Origin: Histomonas meleagridis
Lineage: Eukaryota > Parabasalia > Tritrichomonadida > Dientamoebidae
Assembly: GCA_020186115.1 (NCBI GenBank)
Contig: WSYJ01000182.1
Location: 464,424-528,423 of the forward strand
Direction of reading: 5' to 3'
Length of the DNA stretch: 64,000 nt
The first letter of the stretch is position 1, and every line of letters begins with the position of its first letter. This document shows positions 1-12,700 of the stretch, one piece after another. Both the position numbers and the translations under genes were made by a program. Below the pieces are notes generated by a model. It saw only the letters and a list, made by a program, of their open reading frames with translations, did no database searches and was not told where the DNA came from.

Positions 1-2133
1 ATATTATTACGAGATTTACCTAGTGATGTACCTGGTGATTCATTACGTAAATTAAGACAAACAATTATAACTGTTTTAGATTCTAAAGAATATTTCCATT
101 CGAAAATTTATAATAAGGATATATGTAATGAACGAAAAAGATTAATTTATGGAGCAATCGAAAAATCGAAACAATATTTAGAATCAACAGAAACTCAAAG
201 TTATGCAGTAGCTTTAATTTGTTCTGTTGTAGAAGGTGAGCCAGTAATAATTGATTCGAAAGTATTCGACTTTTTAATTAATTGTTTAGAATCGGATATT
301 TCATCAGTACGTGAAATTGTTACACAAGTTTTAACTACTTTAATCGAACAATTAATACCACGTGAAAAATTAGAACAAAAAGAAAATGTTAATATGATTA
401 AGCAATTTGAAAATAATGAAATTAAAGATGAAGAAGAAATTGAATTATCGAAAATTGCATTAAAACGTATTAAAACTTATAATTTTTCATATAATTTACC
501 AAATGTTAATTCAGATAATTATGATACAATACAATTTTATGATAATACATTTCATTTATATAAATCGAATAAATCAATTATAATGAAAAAAGAAGAATCC
601 GAAAACGAAGAATTTTTAAAGAAATATTTTAATAATGAAAATATTCAAGAACATATTTTAGCAAATAAACTTTTATATGAAAAATTAAATGAAAACTTAT
701 TAAAGAAGTTTATAAATTTATGTGTTAATGATCAAGAACATAATAAAGAATCATTTCAATTCGATCGATTTTATTTCTGGAGTACAATTTTCAGGTTTTT
801 TGGTTCAACATTTTCTAACAAAATGTTAAATGTTATTCAATTAATGAACACAACTGAACCAGCGCAATTATTTATATTAGCCGAAGTAATAATTGGTATA
901 ATATCAGCATCAATATATTATAAATATAATGAAATCTTAGAGATACAGCCATTATTATTTAATATATTACAACGAGAATTATGTAATTCGACATCAGATA
1001 CTTCATTTCCATGGTATTTAATCATCAAAAATGCATTTACATTTAAAGATAAACGACGATTTTTCTGGTTATTTAACTTCATTAAAAACCTTAAACCAGA
1101 TTCATCAACTAAATCAATACGACAATTATCAGAGATGGCACAAATATTATATTTCTTTACACCAAATATTAATGAGTTTAATAATATATTTCCATCATAT
1201 ATTAATATATTATTTGAAACTAAATCTATAGGATTAGACTTACAACGTTCAGCAGTGATACAACTTATCGAAAGTTTATTTAAGTTATTTATTAACAATG
1301 AATTTTATGAACAGAAGACGAAATTATTTTATGAATATATAATACCTACAGATGATTCATTTATATCTCGTTGGATATTAGAAGAATTTAAGACATTAAC
1401 ATTTTCATCAATTAGTTCTATTCCTTATTGTATTGACAATCTTGAAGACTTAATTAAAATATCAGAAAACAAAGATGAAAATGAAGAACAAATAGCAATT
1501 GAAGCACTTACGCAATTATTTTGTACTGATATGATCACAAATATATCGGAATTACCAATAACTAAAGATAATTCACGTAAAATAATTCTTCGAGTTATCG
1601 AACAATTAAATCCTTCAAATAAATGTTGGCAAACTCAAAGTTTAATTTTAGGTTTAATAATATATTTCATTCAACATTCATTCTTCTTATTAGATGATAA
1701 TATAATCGATGATTTAGTTTGGAATTATATAAATCCTTCATTAATACATCCAAACCCAATTGTACAAGACGCAGCGTCAACACTTCTTTCATTGATATTT
1801 AGAACTTTCGGAAGTATTCGTATAAAAATTACTGTATATTGCGAAATGTTCCAAAAAATGTTAATCGATGATGACCCAATACAAAGAGCTGCCGGCGCAA
1901 AAGGTTTGTTCGCAATAATATCGTCGACGTTGATATTCGACGATGTGCCCGATTACATATCAAGCGCGTTCACGGCGCTCGCGAATGCTGCAGAAACAGA
2001 CTCAATCGTAAGCGAGTGTATTAACCAGTTCTTTAGCGACTTCTGGAACTTGCACGAAGAGAACTTCACAGAAAACGCTGCAATATCATTGTCGCCGTTT
2101 AAGGAGTCACTGAGACCGAGTTATATAACATGA
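1..2133 (+). CDS. Proteasome activator PA200/Blm10-like, C-terminal part (5' end outside window)
   Basis: The frame is open from base 1, so the gene begins upstream; the first ATG in the window (394) is internal. About 710 residues are visible, made of helical HEAT-like pairs with no catalytic motif. The last 60 residues carry a pattern like the PA200/Blm10 tail: a DFW..H.EN segment and then a Ser-Pro-containing end. PA200/Blm10 caps the 20S proteasome and opens its gate through a C-terminal Hb-Tyr-X motif (YYA in human). Here the protein ends Pro-Ser-Tyr-Ile-Thr, so the motif is altered or shifted. Codon use turns clearly richer in G+C over the last 240 bases. The stop is followed by TAAA, and the RNA ligase gene ends tail-to-tail 304 bases on. 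Family assignment is moderate because HEAT proteins diverge strongly. Confidence 0.6.
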   Translation: MLLRDLPSDVPGDSLRKLRQTIITVLDSKEYFHSKIYNKDICNERKRLIYGAIEKSKQYLESTETQSYAVALICSVVEGEPVIIDSKVFDFLINCLESDISSVREIVTQVLTTLIEQLIPREKLEQKENVNMIKQFENNEIKDEEEIELSKIALKRIKTYNFSYNLPNVNSDNYDTIQFYDNTFHLYKSNKSIIMKKEESENEEFLKKYFNNENIQEHILANKLLYEKLNENLLKKFINLCVNDQEHNKESFQFDRFYFWSTIFRFFGSTFSNKMLNVIQLMNTTEPAQLFILAEVIIGIISASIYYKYNEILEIQPLLFNILQRELCNSTSDTSFPWYLIIKNAFTFKDKRRFFWLFNFIKNLKPDSSTKSIRQLSEMAQILYFFTPNINEFNNIFPSYINILFETKSIGLDLQRSAVIQLIESLFKLFINNEFYEQKTKLFYEYIIPTDDSFISRWILEEFKTLTFSSISSIPYCIDNLEDLIKISENKDENEEQIAIEALTQLFCTDMITNISELPITKDNSRKIILRVIEQLNPSNKCWQTQSLILGLIIYFIQHSFFLLDDNIIDDLVWNYINPSLIHPNPIVQDAASTLLSLIFRTFGSIRIKITVYCEMFQKMLIDDDPIQRAAGAKGLFAIISSTLIFDDVPDYISSAFTALANAAETDSIVSECINQFFSDFWNLHEENFTENAAISLSPFKESLRPSYIT

Positions 2134-2437
2134 TAAAGTAAATGTTTTGTTAAAGAATTTTTTTATAATGAAAAATACTTTTGAAATGTTTAACGTTTTA
2201 TTTTTTATTTATTTATTTGTACATTTTTTGTTCATTTGCAGTGAGAAACTGTCTGCTTTGATAAGAATACATTTTCAATCTATATAAAAAAGTATATTTA
2301 CCAAGTTCAATGAATATATATGATATAATAACATTGTATTTCACTCACAATGGTATTTTTCCAAGAAATTCTTCTTACGGTGTCAATATAATTTACATTA
2401 AAGAATGTGTTTTTGTTATATGCATAAAAGAGTGAAT
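2134..2437. other. Convergent 3' spacer
   Basis: AT-rich spacer between the tail-to-tail PA200-like and RNA ligase genes. I see only likely 3' untranslated sequence, with TAAA just after the PA200 stop; no coding frame or structured element stands out. Confidence 0.6.
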
Positions 2438-3505
2438 TTAGTTATCTTTTACTGTTACATAGTTCTTAAATCGAAAGCCAAGCCATTTGGTGACTTCTTT
2501 CATAAATTTTTCATCAACTTTTGCTTGATCATATTCTTCTTTTTTCAAGTTTTCTACTTCTTCGCCATAATCTTTCATGAAATCTTCATTCACATCTTCA
2601 ATAAAGTCATTTCTTACCATTACGAAATCTCTTCTTGAAACCTGTCCAATCTTTGAAATCACAGAGCAAATTCTTGATTCTGTTAAATATTCCATTTTAT
2701 GTTGCAATATTTCTTCTTCTTTTTCTGATAGATCTGATTTTACTTCTTTTTTCTTCGGACAAAGATGTCTTGGATCCATTTTTTCTGCAAAAATTTCATT
2801 TTTATTCTTTAATATTATTCTTGCACTATTTTTCATAATTGGATGAACAGGTTTAATTACAATTCCTTCAATTATATTGTTTTGAATTGGTGGGAGTCCA
2901 TAATATTCAACACCAATTGGATCTGGTATATTATTTGGTACTTGCATGCATTCATCAAATGTTCCAATTTTTACAACATAATGGGATGTCATTTTAACTT
3001 TATCACATACTTCTGTGACAACATCATCATCAATGTATTGAAATTGTCCATCTTTTTCAACCATGATATCAAAACAATAAAAATGAATTCCTGGCGCATA
3101 TTGAATCCTCTTTTGTATTGGTGTGACAATTTCTTGAGGAACATCTGGATGAAGATAAATACCTCCAAATAATTCTCCACAAATTATAATTGTGGAATTG
3201 TCTGAAGAAATTCCTTTTTCTATAAGAAGATGTCTGATTTCAATAGATTTTTGATCAAGAGATTCTGATTTGATAGCACTTTTATAATCATAAAATTTGT
3301 CATTGTCTGTTAAAAACCCTTTACGGCGACTATATTTTATAGATTCATTTGGATATACATAAATTGAAAACTGAGCTCCATCCACCTTAATGCTTGCTGT
3401 CCATTTGATAGAAGGGTCTGCGTAACCTCCGAAGCGAATAGTATCAATAATTTTTTTTCTAGAAGCAATTTCGATATTGGAATATTTTTGGAATACTTCA
3501 GACAT
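2438..3505 (-). CDS. T4 Rnl2-like RNA ligase
   Basis: ATP-dependent RNA ligase of the covalent nucleotidyltransferase superfamily, which joins 3'-OH and 5'-phosphate RNA ends through a lysyl-AMP. In 355-residue numbering, motif I is KVDG (Lys40 is the adenylation site), motif III regions are GELFGG (110-115) and FYCFDI (142-147), motif IV is EGIVIKP (213-219) and motif V is LKNKN (232-236). The order and spacing fit Rnl2/kinetoplastid editing ligases better than capping enzymes. A charged helical domain follows to the end, as in Rnl2. The frame also has an ATG at 3538, but an Inr (TCACTTT) lies between the two, so the mRNA should start near 3515 and translation at 3505. The RNA substrate is unknown; repair is the usual inference. 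Confidence 0.85.
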   Translation of the reverse strand: MSEVFQKYSNIEIASRKKIIDTIRFGGYADPSIKWTASIKVDGAQFSIYVYPNESIKYSRRKGFLTDNDKFYDYKSAIKSESLDQKSIEIRHLLIEKGISSDNSTIIICGELFGGIYLHPDVPQEIVTPIQKRIQYAPGIHFYCFDIMVEKDGQFQYIDDDVVTEVCDKVKMTSHYVVKIGTFDECMQVPNNIPDPIGVEYYGLPPIQNNIIEGIVIKPVHPIMKNSARIILKNKNEIFAEKMDPRHLCPKKKEVKSDLSEKEEEILQHKMEYLTESRICSVISKIGQVSRRDFVMVRNDFIEDVNEDFMKDYGEEVENLKKEEYDQAKVDEKFMKEVTKWLGFRFKNYVTVKDN

Positions 3506-3506
3506 C

Positions 3507-3517
3507 AAATAAAGTGA
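3507..3517 (-). promoter_or_regulatory. Inr of the RNA ligase gene
   Basis: Minus strand reads TCACTTTATTT directly before the ATG at 3505 and matches the trichomonad Inr TCAYTWY. It lies inside the longer frame and decides the downstream start. Confidence 0.6.
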
Positions 3518-3613
3518 AGTGGCAATATTCGCTATCAAAATTATATCGGCTTCTTCTCAATTTTTTGAATGGAATTCTGAAGCACTTTAAACACTTTTTA
3601 GCCATTGTTTATA

Positions 3614-3709
3614 AACTGATGTTCAAAAATGGGGACTACTTTTGATCGTTTTTAACAGAAATACCATTCAAAAAGTTGGATTTGGTGTTACCATTTTTGA
3701 ACATCAGTT
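3614..3709. repeat. 19-bp perfect inverted repeat, 58-base spacer
   Basis: Left arm 3614-3632 (AACTGATGTTCAAAAATGG) and right arm 3691-3709 are exact reverse complements. It lies between the midasin stop and the RNA ligase start. It could fold as a cruciform, form an RNA hairpin in the midasin 3' tail, or be a small mobile-element footprint. Confidence 0.85.
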
Positions 3710-3791
3710 CACATTTAATATTCTTCAAAAACAATTACAGTATAACATTTGAAATTACAAAAATTCAAATTATATTAAAATATTTTATACT

Positions 3792-6700
3792 TTATTGATT
3801 ATTGGCCAAGTCGAACCATTGCCTTAACGCGTCTGCCAAATGTATTGGCAATGTGTTCGGGTTATTTATCAGCACGTAGAATGGGAATGGGAAGTCGTCC
3901 AAGTACTGCGTGACGACCGGCTTTCCATTTACCATTGCGAGCGATCTCATGTCGAGTATCGAACTTCTTTCTTCCTTATTTTGTATATCGATGATCACGA
4001 ACACAATCAAAATGTTCTGCAGCTGCGCCTGTATCACCAAATCTTTCACACTTTCCTTATTCGAGAACAGTCCGTCACTGATTATGAACACTATTTGCAT
4101 TGCGTTGTTTTTCTTTTTGTCGTTCAAATAGTCGATCAATGCCCTCAGTAACTCGTCGACTTTTGTTTTCTCTTCGTCGAATTTAAATGCGTCCATCATA
4201 AGTGAACCTGTTTCATCATTCCATTGTTCGCCGAATTGATGTACAATTTCGATGACATCTCCGAACTTTATAACACTAAGTTCTCCAATGCCTAATAATG
4301 TTAATGATTGGATAATCAAACACACGGATTGTAATGCTAATTCTCCAACTCCGTCTTGCATACTTAAACTATTATCAATGCATAACATAATTTGATAGTT
4401 ACGTTGATCAGGTTGAATCCTTCGCATCCATATTTTATCTTTACGGAACCCACTTGCAATAAATGGTATAATCTTTCGCATGTTTAAGCGTTTACCAGTT
4501 CGGAAGTCGCCGCGCATTTTTGTCGATACTGTACTTTCTAATATTAATCGAAGTTGTTCACATAAATCAGCAGAACTTTCACGTGTATTATTAACAACGT
4601 TTTGCCATCTAATTCTTCCTTCTTCAGTAATATTTGTTCTTGGTAAAACATTAAATTCATTATGATAAATATTACCATTATTAATTTGATTATTAGGTAA
4701 TGATTCGAATTTAATATGCGTAAATCCTTCTGTATCACGTTCTACTGTCATATATTCATCTGCTTCAATGTTTGTTGTGTTTTCTTCATTTAATTCTTTG
4801 TCTTCATTTTCATTATCTTTCTCTTCATAATTTTCTTGGACTTCTTTCTCTGGATCATGTTCTTCTGCTTCATCAGCTGGTAATATAATACCTTCATTCG
4901 TATCATTATCGATTTGACCTCCTTCGCCTCCTTCTTTAAGTTTCTTATTCTTATTAAGTAATTTCCGTTCAACAATTTGTAATTCTTTTTCGATATCTTT
5001 CAACTTATCATTTTCATTTTCTTCTTTTTTATCTTCTTCTTCTTCATTATTTTCATTTTCATCACTTCCACTTCCTTCAGTACCTTCTCCTGGAGCTTCG
5101 CCTTTACCTTCTCCTTCCATTTCCATATCTTCACATTCATCTTCTTCATTTTCAATGTTATGTTTATCTGGTGCAGTTTTGCCTAAGAATTCATCTTTCT
5201 CATCTTCAATATCCGGTGGTAATTCTTCAATAACTTCATCACTAATTTCTTCTTCTTCATTACCTTCCGAATTATTTTCTATCATTCGATCATCATCAAT
5301 ATCCATTTTAATTTCTTCTGGATTTTCATTCCATTGTGCAGCATCACTTTCGAATTGATCTTCTTCAACTTCTTCTAATTCCATTTCACTTTCATTCGGT
5401 TTCTTCTTATTATCTTCATCATCAATATCAGAATTACCATTTGATTCTTCATCACCATTTAATTTTTCTTCTTTATTTTGAGTGTCAAGTTCTCCTTCTT
5501 TATCAGCTTCTTTACTATCATCTTTAGTTTCACGTGATTCCATAGCTTCATCAGTATTAGCATCACCCATTTCATCATCCATTTGTTCTTCTTCTTCTTG
5601 TGCATTTATATCCGCACCACCTTCAAACTCAGGCTCTACTTCAAATCCTCCTTCTTCATTAACATCTTCTTCTGTTTGTTGATCTTTATTAGTATTAACA
5701 TTATCACCAATTAATTGATCTTCATCTTCAATTTCATTAGTAATATCTTCATCACCTTTACCTTCGCCTAAACCAATTCCATCAGTACCTTCACATTGTT
5801 GTGGTTCATCATTATTTTCTTCATCATTATTATTACCATAACCTTCTGTTAATGCTACCGAAAAAATATGTAACGTCGCTACACTAAATCTTAATAATGA
5901 TAAATGTTCATTAAGTTTCTTTTGTGATGTTTTGCTTTGTTGTTTAATTGGTTCTGGAATATTTGTTAATATTTCAATTGACTTTTGTATAAAGACAAAT
6001 ATACTATAATGAATATAATTCTCTTTTAATAATAATGTTAAATCTTTAAGTTGTTGAATGATATCAGCAATAGGTAAATCTTGAAGTTGATTTAATGAAT
6101 TAAGTTTATTAATTGCTTCTGTTATATTTTTATCATTTTCAAAGTTCTTAAATGAGTTTAATATATATAATATTTGATTATATATAAATTTATAATCATT
6201 TTTATATATAAATGGTTCAATAAATAGTTCAGTACGTTTTTCGATTATATAAATAATTAAATTCTCTGTTAATCCTAATATATCACGTGATTCAGTAATT
6301 AAATCTTGATGTGGTGTAGCCCATAAACTTCGAATACGATTTAATAATATTAATAATTCACCATATAAATAATTATGTCGTTCAAAATCTTTACCATATA
6401 ATGAAGGATTACCATATAATATTAAAACAGATTCTAAATCTTTACGTTTTTGATTTTCGCCTGATGATATTTCTAATACATTATTAGCATATCTTCTAGC
6501 TTCATAAACTCTATCACTTAAAGGTTTTTCATTATTTAATAGTTCGTCACATTTCTCATCAAGTTCTGATTTTCCACGATAAGGAATTTCTGTTTCTTGT
6601 GATATTGTAATTGAAAATTGATCAATTAATTGTTTAAATTGATATGAAATTATAGATATGTTTTCTTGACAATATTTATTTAATTGTCGTTTAACAGTAT

Positions 6701-9700
6701 CAATTTTTAAGAAATGTTTTTTATCGGAATTTATATCCCAATTTTGTAAATCAATAAATTCTTTCATTTTCTTTTCAAGTGGTTTAATTTGAGTTGAAAT
6801 ATAATTTTCTATAACAGGTAAAAATCGTTTAAATTTAGCAATTAAATTCATTAATAAAGAAAATATCATTTTACCTACAGGTAATCTTAATGAATATAAA
6901 GCAAATGCTTCAATTAATTTAATATTTGAAGCTAATAAACCTATTGATGACTTTTCTAAGAAATCTCGAACAGAATCAAAGAATTGTGGAATAGTTTCTA
7001 TAGTACATTCACTTAATTCAGCTAATAATAAATAAAAACTTCGTCCAATATTTTCTTGTAATACTTTTCGTCGTGTTTCAAAGATTTGTTTCCATGAATT
7101 TAATCTTAATTTTAAGAATTTATTAGCTAATGTAACCATTGGGAATAATATTTCACCGAAATCTCGTTCTTTATTTTGCCAATTTCTAATTAAATTCATT
7201 AAAATTTCTAATTCTTCAAGAAAATCATTTAATGGTGTATCGATTTCTTTTGATAATATTATATCTGCTGATTTAGTAATTCTACGTAATAAATCATGTC
7301 CTGGATATTTAGGCCAAAGGTTATTAACAATTTGTAATATTTTAGTAATAATTCGTAATAATTCTTCAATATCTTCTGTTGAAGATTTTTGATATATATT
7401 AATTTTTTCTTTTTTGTTTTCATTATTATGTTTCGATAATATATATAATAAAATTGGTAAATATGATATATCTTCTTCAATTGAAGGCTTTTCGATTTTA
7501 AGTTTTTCGATTTGTTTATAATACATCTTTAATAATTTATCTGTTTGTATTAAATCAGGTGTAAGTATTGATTCTATAAAACATGAAGCTAATACATTTA
7601 ATTCATCTTTCTTTTGTTTAGTAAATAATTCTTCGATTTGTTGTGCTGCTTTTTCTTCTTCTGATTGAGTTTGGAATCCAGTGTTTAATTTAGGAAGTTC
7701 AAATTCTAATGGCGGATGAATAATATTTGTTCTACCTATTAATGTAAATGTTAAAGGCCAATAAGGAGTATTAGTTTCTAATATTTGTGGTATTAATATT
7801 TCACCAGTAAAAGGTAATGAAAAAATTGTCGAATTTTCTGGTTCATTAAATAAAATCGAAAATGATAATTGACGTAATGTAGTAATTAATGGTATAGTAA
7901 TATCTCTATAAAGTGGGAATTCAAATATTAATGAATTACTACTTTCATCATAACTTTTAGCATAATCTTTATCATTAATTATTTCAATTCTTTTAATAAT
8001 TGATTTAAGTTTAATAAATTGTTGTAATGATGTAGAACCTCTAAACTTAGATTTAATGATTGATTTATTATATATATTATTAATCAAATTAATTTGTTGA
8101 TTATATTGTTCATTTAATAATGTTTCATTATTACCAATTCTTGAGAACATAATTTCATTTGTAATTTCTTTTTCATTTTGTAATTGTGTTAAAATTTCTT
8201 TTGAAAATTCACTGATATTCATATGATAATATGAATCATCCATTTCTGTTAATAAAGAAATTTTTGACCATTTTTCTACTGAAAAATTATATAAAGTTTC
8301 ATTAAAGGTAGTTGGATCAACATTTGTAATTGATAATTTATTTGCTTCAATATTTATAAAATTAGATAACATTGTTAATATTATATTATGATCAAGTATT
8401 GGTATTGATTTTAATAAATGATACATATCATTCTTTAATCGATTTGAATGTGTTGATTCTATTAAAGTTTCACGACGTTTTATTATAGTTTGTAAAGTTG
8501 AAAATGATATATCAACTAATACTTCTTTATTAATTTGATTAATTAATTCAAATAAAACAAATGAAAGATCAATAAAATTATTTGTAGTATTATAAGAATT
8601 AACAAAAGATATTAAATCTAATGGTACATTATAATATTGTAATAAATTAATTGGTTCATTATTTTGTATTGATTTTAATATATTAAATATTAATGACTTA
8701 ATAGATAATTCTTGTAATATTTCAGATGGATAAGGAGTAGCTAAATTAATAATTTTATATTCTTCAATAATATCAAAATCATTATTTTCAATTTGATCAA
8801 TAAATGAAATAGAATTTATTTCTTCAATTGGTACTTCTTTAAGTTTATTAAATATTTGTTCAATATCTTTAACTATAATATCTTGTGAATTAATTATTGT
8901 TGTTAACATTGTTATAATTGATGAAGATTGTGATATAAATGATGTTATAGATCGTTCATATAAATCTTTCCAATATTGATTAATTTCATTCCATAAATTA
9001 AATGTATATTCTGACTTGAAAGAAAATGGTTCACCTAAAGCTTTACGATATTTTTTAGCTTCAATTGAATTCTCAGGACAAATTATTGAAGTAATTGGTG
9101 TAATATCTAATGTTAAATTTGATTTCTTTAATAATGAATTTAAGAATTTAAATAATGGGAAACTATTAATATTATGATTATTAAATGAATTTATAGCATA
9201 TAATATAACTAATGTATAAAAATCTATTGAATTAGTTTGTATTCCAAGTTTAATTTGTTCAATTAATTCATTATAAAAATTAGGTATTAAAGTTGACATA
9301 TTTAATTCTATATCAATATCTTGAACTTCTTGTATAAATTTAGGCTCTAAATTTAATGTTAATATTAAATAATGTGTTAAAAATGAATTAGTTTTAATAG
9401 GTTTAGGCCAAGTTAAAGGATCTATAGGTAAATCTTCATTAAATTGTAATATATCAGAATCTTGGAACATATGAATTATTTTATAAACTTCATTCCAATT
9501 TTCGGAAAATATAATTCTACTTTCAAAATCATTTGATCTACTTTGAGATATAAAGAATTTAATTGCAGCAGGATTAATACCTTTTTGTATTATATATTGA
9601 GCATCATATAATATATTTAATAAAATAGTATTACTTAAAGGTATAAATTTATAACTTGAAGTTATTGTTTTATGTTGTTTTAAGTTTAACATTGATGAAT

Positions 9701-12700
9701 TAGAACGAGTTAATTTATTTTGATTTGTAGTTAATTCACATGTAACAATATTAAAGTTGACTGAATCTAAACCTAATTGTATAACTTTTGTCGATTTCTT
9801 AAATTGTGAAAATGATATCATATTCCATGAAGATAATTGCATTAATTCTTGATGTTCACATTTCTTAATTAATTCATAAAATTCTTCTCCATAATCATCT
9901 CCTAAAGAACAACATTCTTCTATTAATAATGGATCATTTTGTCGTTCTTGATAATTCGATAAATATATTTCGATTGATCGATTTCTCATAGCTCGAGAAA
10001 TTTCTCCATAATGTGGATCAACAGTCATAAAAAGTCGAAAGTTTTCATGAGGATAAATTGTTTCAATAGTATCATTAACTATACCTCTTTCATTTAATGT
10101 TAAATAACCTCCTGGCTCACATAAAGGATTTAATCGATCTAATACTGCTGGTGGACATAAATTAGCATTATCTATAATGATCCACCAACCATTTCTCATA
10201 GCTTGAAGTAAAAGTCCATCAACCCATTCAAATCGTCCTGGATCATTTTTCCTTTTAATTAATTCATTAGCTTCTTTAATAATTTGTTCATCAAATATTG
10301 TTGCATTTGTGATAATAAAATTATATAATTCTTCTGGTGTAGTAATCGATTCTAATATTGATAATGAAATAGAATCATTTAATTTGATTTTAGAGCGTAA
10401 TTGTTCAAAACATCGATGATTATCCATTTGTTCAAATCCACCTAATAATTCAGTTGTATCTACTGATGAATTCATAGAGAATTCAACTAATTTACGTCCA
10501 ATAATATGTGCTGCTAATCTAGTGATTGAAGATTTGGATGTAGCTGTAGATCCAACTATTAAACCAGGCCATTTCATTATAGAACAAGTTAAAATTGCTT
10601 CAATCGATGGTAAAATCGTTGGATGAATTATTAAATTAGTTGGTAAATATAAACCATTTCTTTCAATAATTAAATCACCAATACGTATTAAATTAGGAGA
10701 TATATTAAAAGGTGTAAAATTAGGATCAAATTTACCAAATATTTCATAAGCAATATTTAATACTTTATTACGTTCAATTGAAGTTCTAATTCTATATATG
10801 AATAATAAAGTTAAAGCTTTTTGTGGAGTAATATTATTATTAATTAATTCACAAAATCTAAATACATCTCTTAAATTAAATTCGAAATCAAGATTTAACT
10901 CATTAATTTTTGTCATAAATTTAATCATTAATTGACGTAATTCTAAATTAATATTTTCATAACAATTTGATATAATAAATTCGAAATCATTCGAAGTTAA
11001 TTCTTCTACATAAACACGTATAAAACGATTTAAAAATGATCTTGGTAAAGATTTTCGACCATGACCTTCATTAGCAGGATTTTGACATCCGAATATTCTA
11101 AATTGTGGATGACATTTAAATTCACATCCTAATTCAGGTATAAATAAAGAAGCTCTATGATCTAAACAACTATTTAAACCTTCCAAAACTGATTGTGAAG
11201 CCAAATTTAATTCATCAAGAATTACCCAATCACCATTCTTTAATGCTGTTAAAAACGCTCCATCTCTCCAAGCAAATTTACCTGATTCTTCATCTTCAAC
11301 AGGTAATTCACTACCAACTAAATCAAGCATTTCTGTATGTTCACTTAAATTAATACGTACTACATTAAACCCTAATATTTCACCTAATGAAGTAATTAAT
11401 GAAGTCTTCCCTACACCTGGTGGACCTTCTATTAAAACAGGTAAATTCATTTGCATTGCTCTACCTACACGTAAAAGATTTTGTGATGTAGTAGGTGCAT
11501 TAAATATAAACTTAGATGTTTTATTAGGATCAAATAATGGACCTTTAGGTAACTTAAAACTACCAATAAACATTTCATCATTTTCATAAAATACATTATG
11601 AGGGAATTCTGTGATTTCTATTTGTAATTGATCTGATATGAAATTAATACATTCTTTTCTTAAATTAGGTGAAATACAATCAATAAATACCATAAATGCT
11701 CCATGAATATATGATTCATTAAATGAAAATCCTTCACTAACTCTTAAATCGACAAATTTAATCCATTGAAGTATATCTCTAAGTGAGATATTCTTTAATG
11801 ACTTATTTAAATTTGTATAAAATCGTACAAACTTTAAAAACAAAATTACATTTTCTTTTGTTTCTTCTTGTGTTGAATTAGAAGAAAGTATTTCAAGTAA
11901 ATCTTCATCACTATCTATTGAAGGTACCCAAATTTCAGTAAATCTATTTCTTAATGAAGGTGATAATTCACGTTTCCCATAATCACCACCAGGATTCATC
12001 GTAGCAACGAAAAAGAAATTTTCATGTGCATGAACTATTTCATATTCAGGTTTTTCAGCTATAGCTAAAGTTCTTCCAGTTTCTAAAACAGAATTTAATC
12101 TTTCTAAAGCAGAATCTTGAGCTAAAGAAATTTCATCCATTAAAAATATATCACCATTTTTCATTGCTTCAACTAATGACCCATCTTTCCATTCAAATAA
12201 TTTCCCATCTTCATTTCGTGAAGGTCTCATAGCACCTATGAAATCAGAAGTTTCAGTATGTTGATGACAATTTAAAATCCTTAAATTTCGATTAAGTAAT
12301 TTTGATATTACTTGTATAGAAGTAGTTTTACCTGTACCTGTTTCACCGATTAATAATGCAGGTTCTTTATTCTCTACACATTTCATTAATAATCCAACTG
12401 ATCGAATCATTCCTGTAGTCCATACTACATCTATATCATCAATATCTGGCTTTTGGAAATTAAAATTAATATCAATCTTACAATTCTTTGTAATTGTGTT
12501 TTGAATTATATCTCGTTCTTCTTTAGTTCGAAGTCTTTCACCTAATAAAGCAAATCCTTCATTAGCTACTAATTGCCAAGTATCTGGTCCACGCATAGCC
12601 CATCTTAAAAGATCACGTACAGTTAAAAATGAATGTTTCCCAGCAAATATTTGTGAGAATTGTCGAACTCTTCGTAAATCTAATAATATTTGTACCATAG

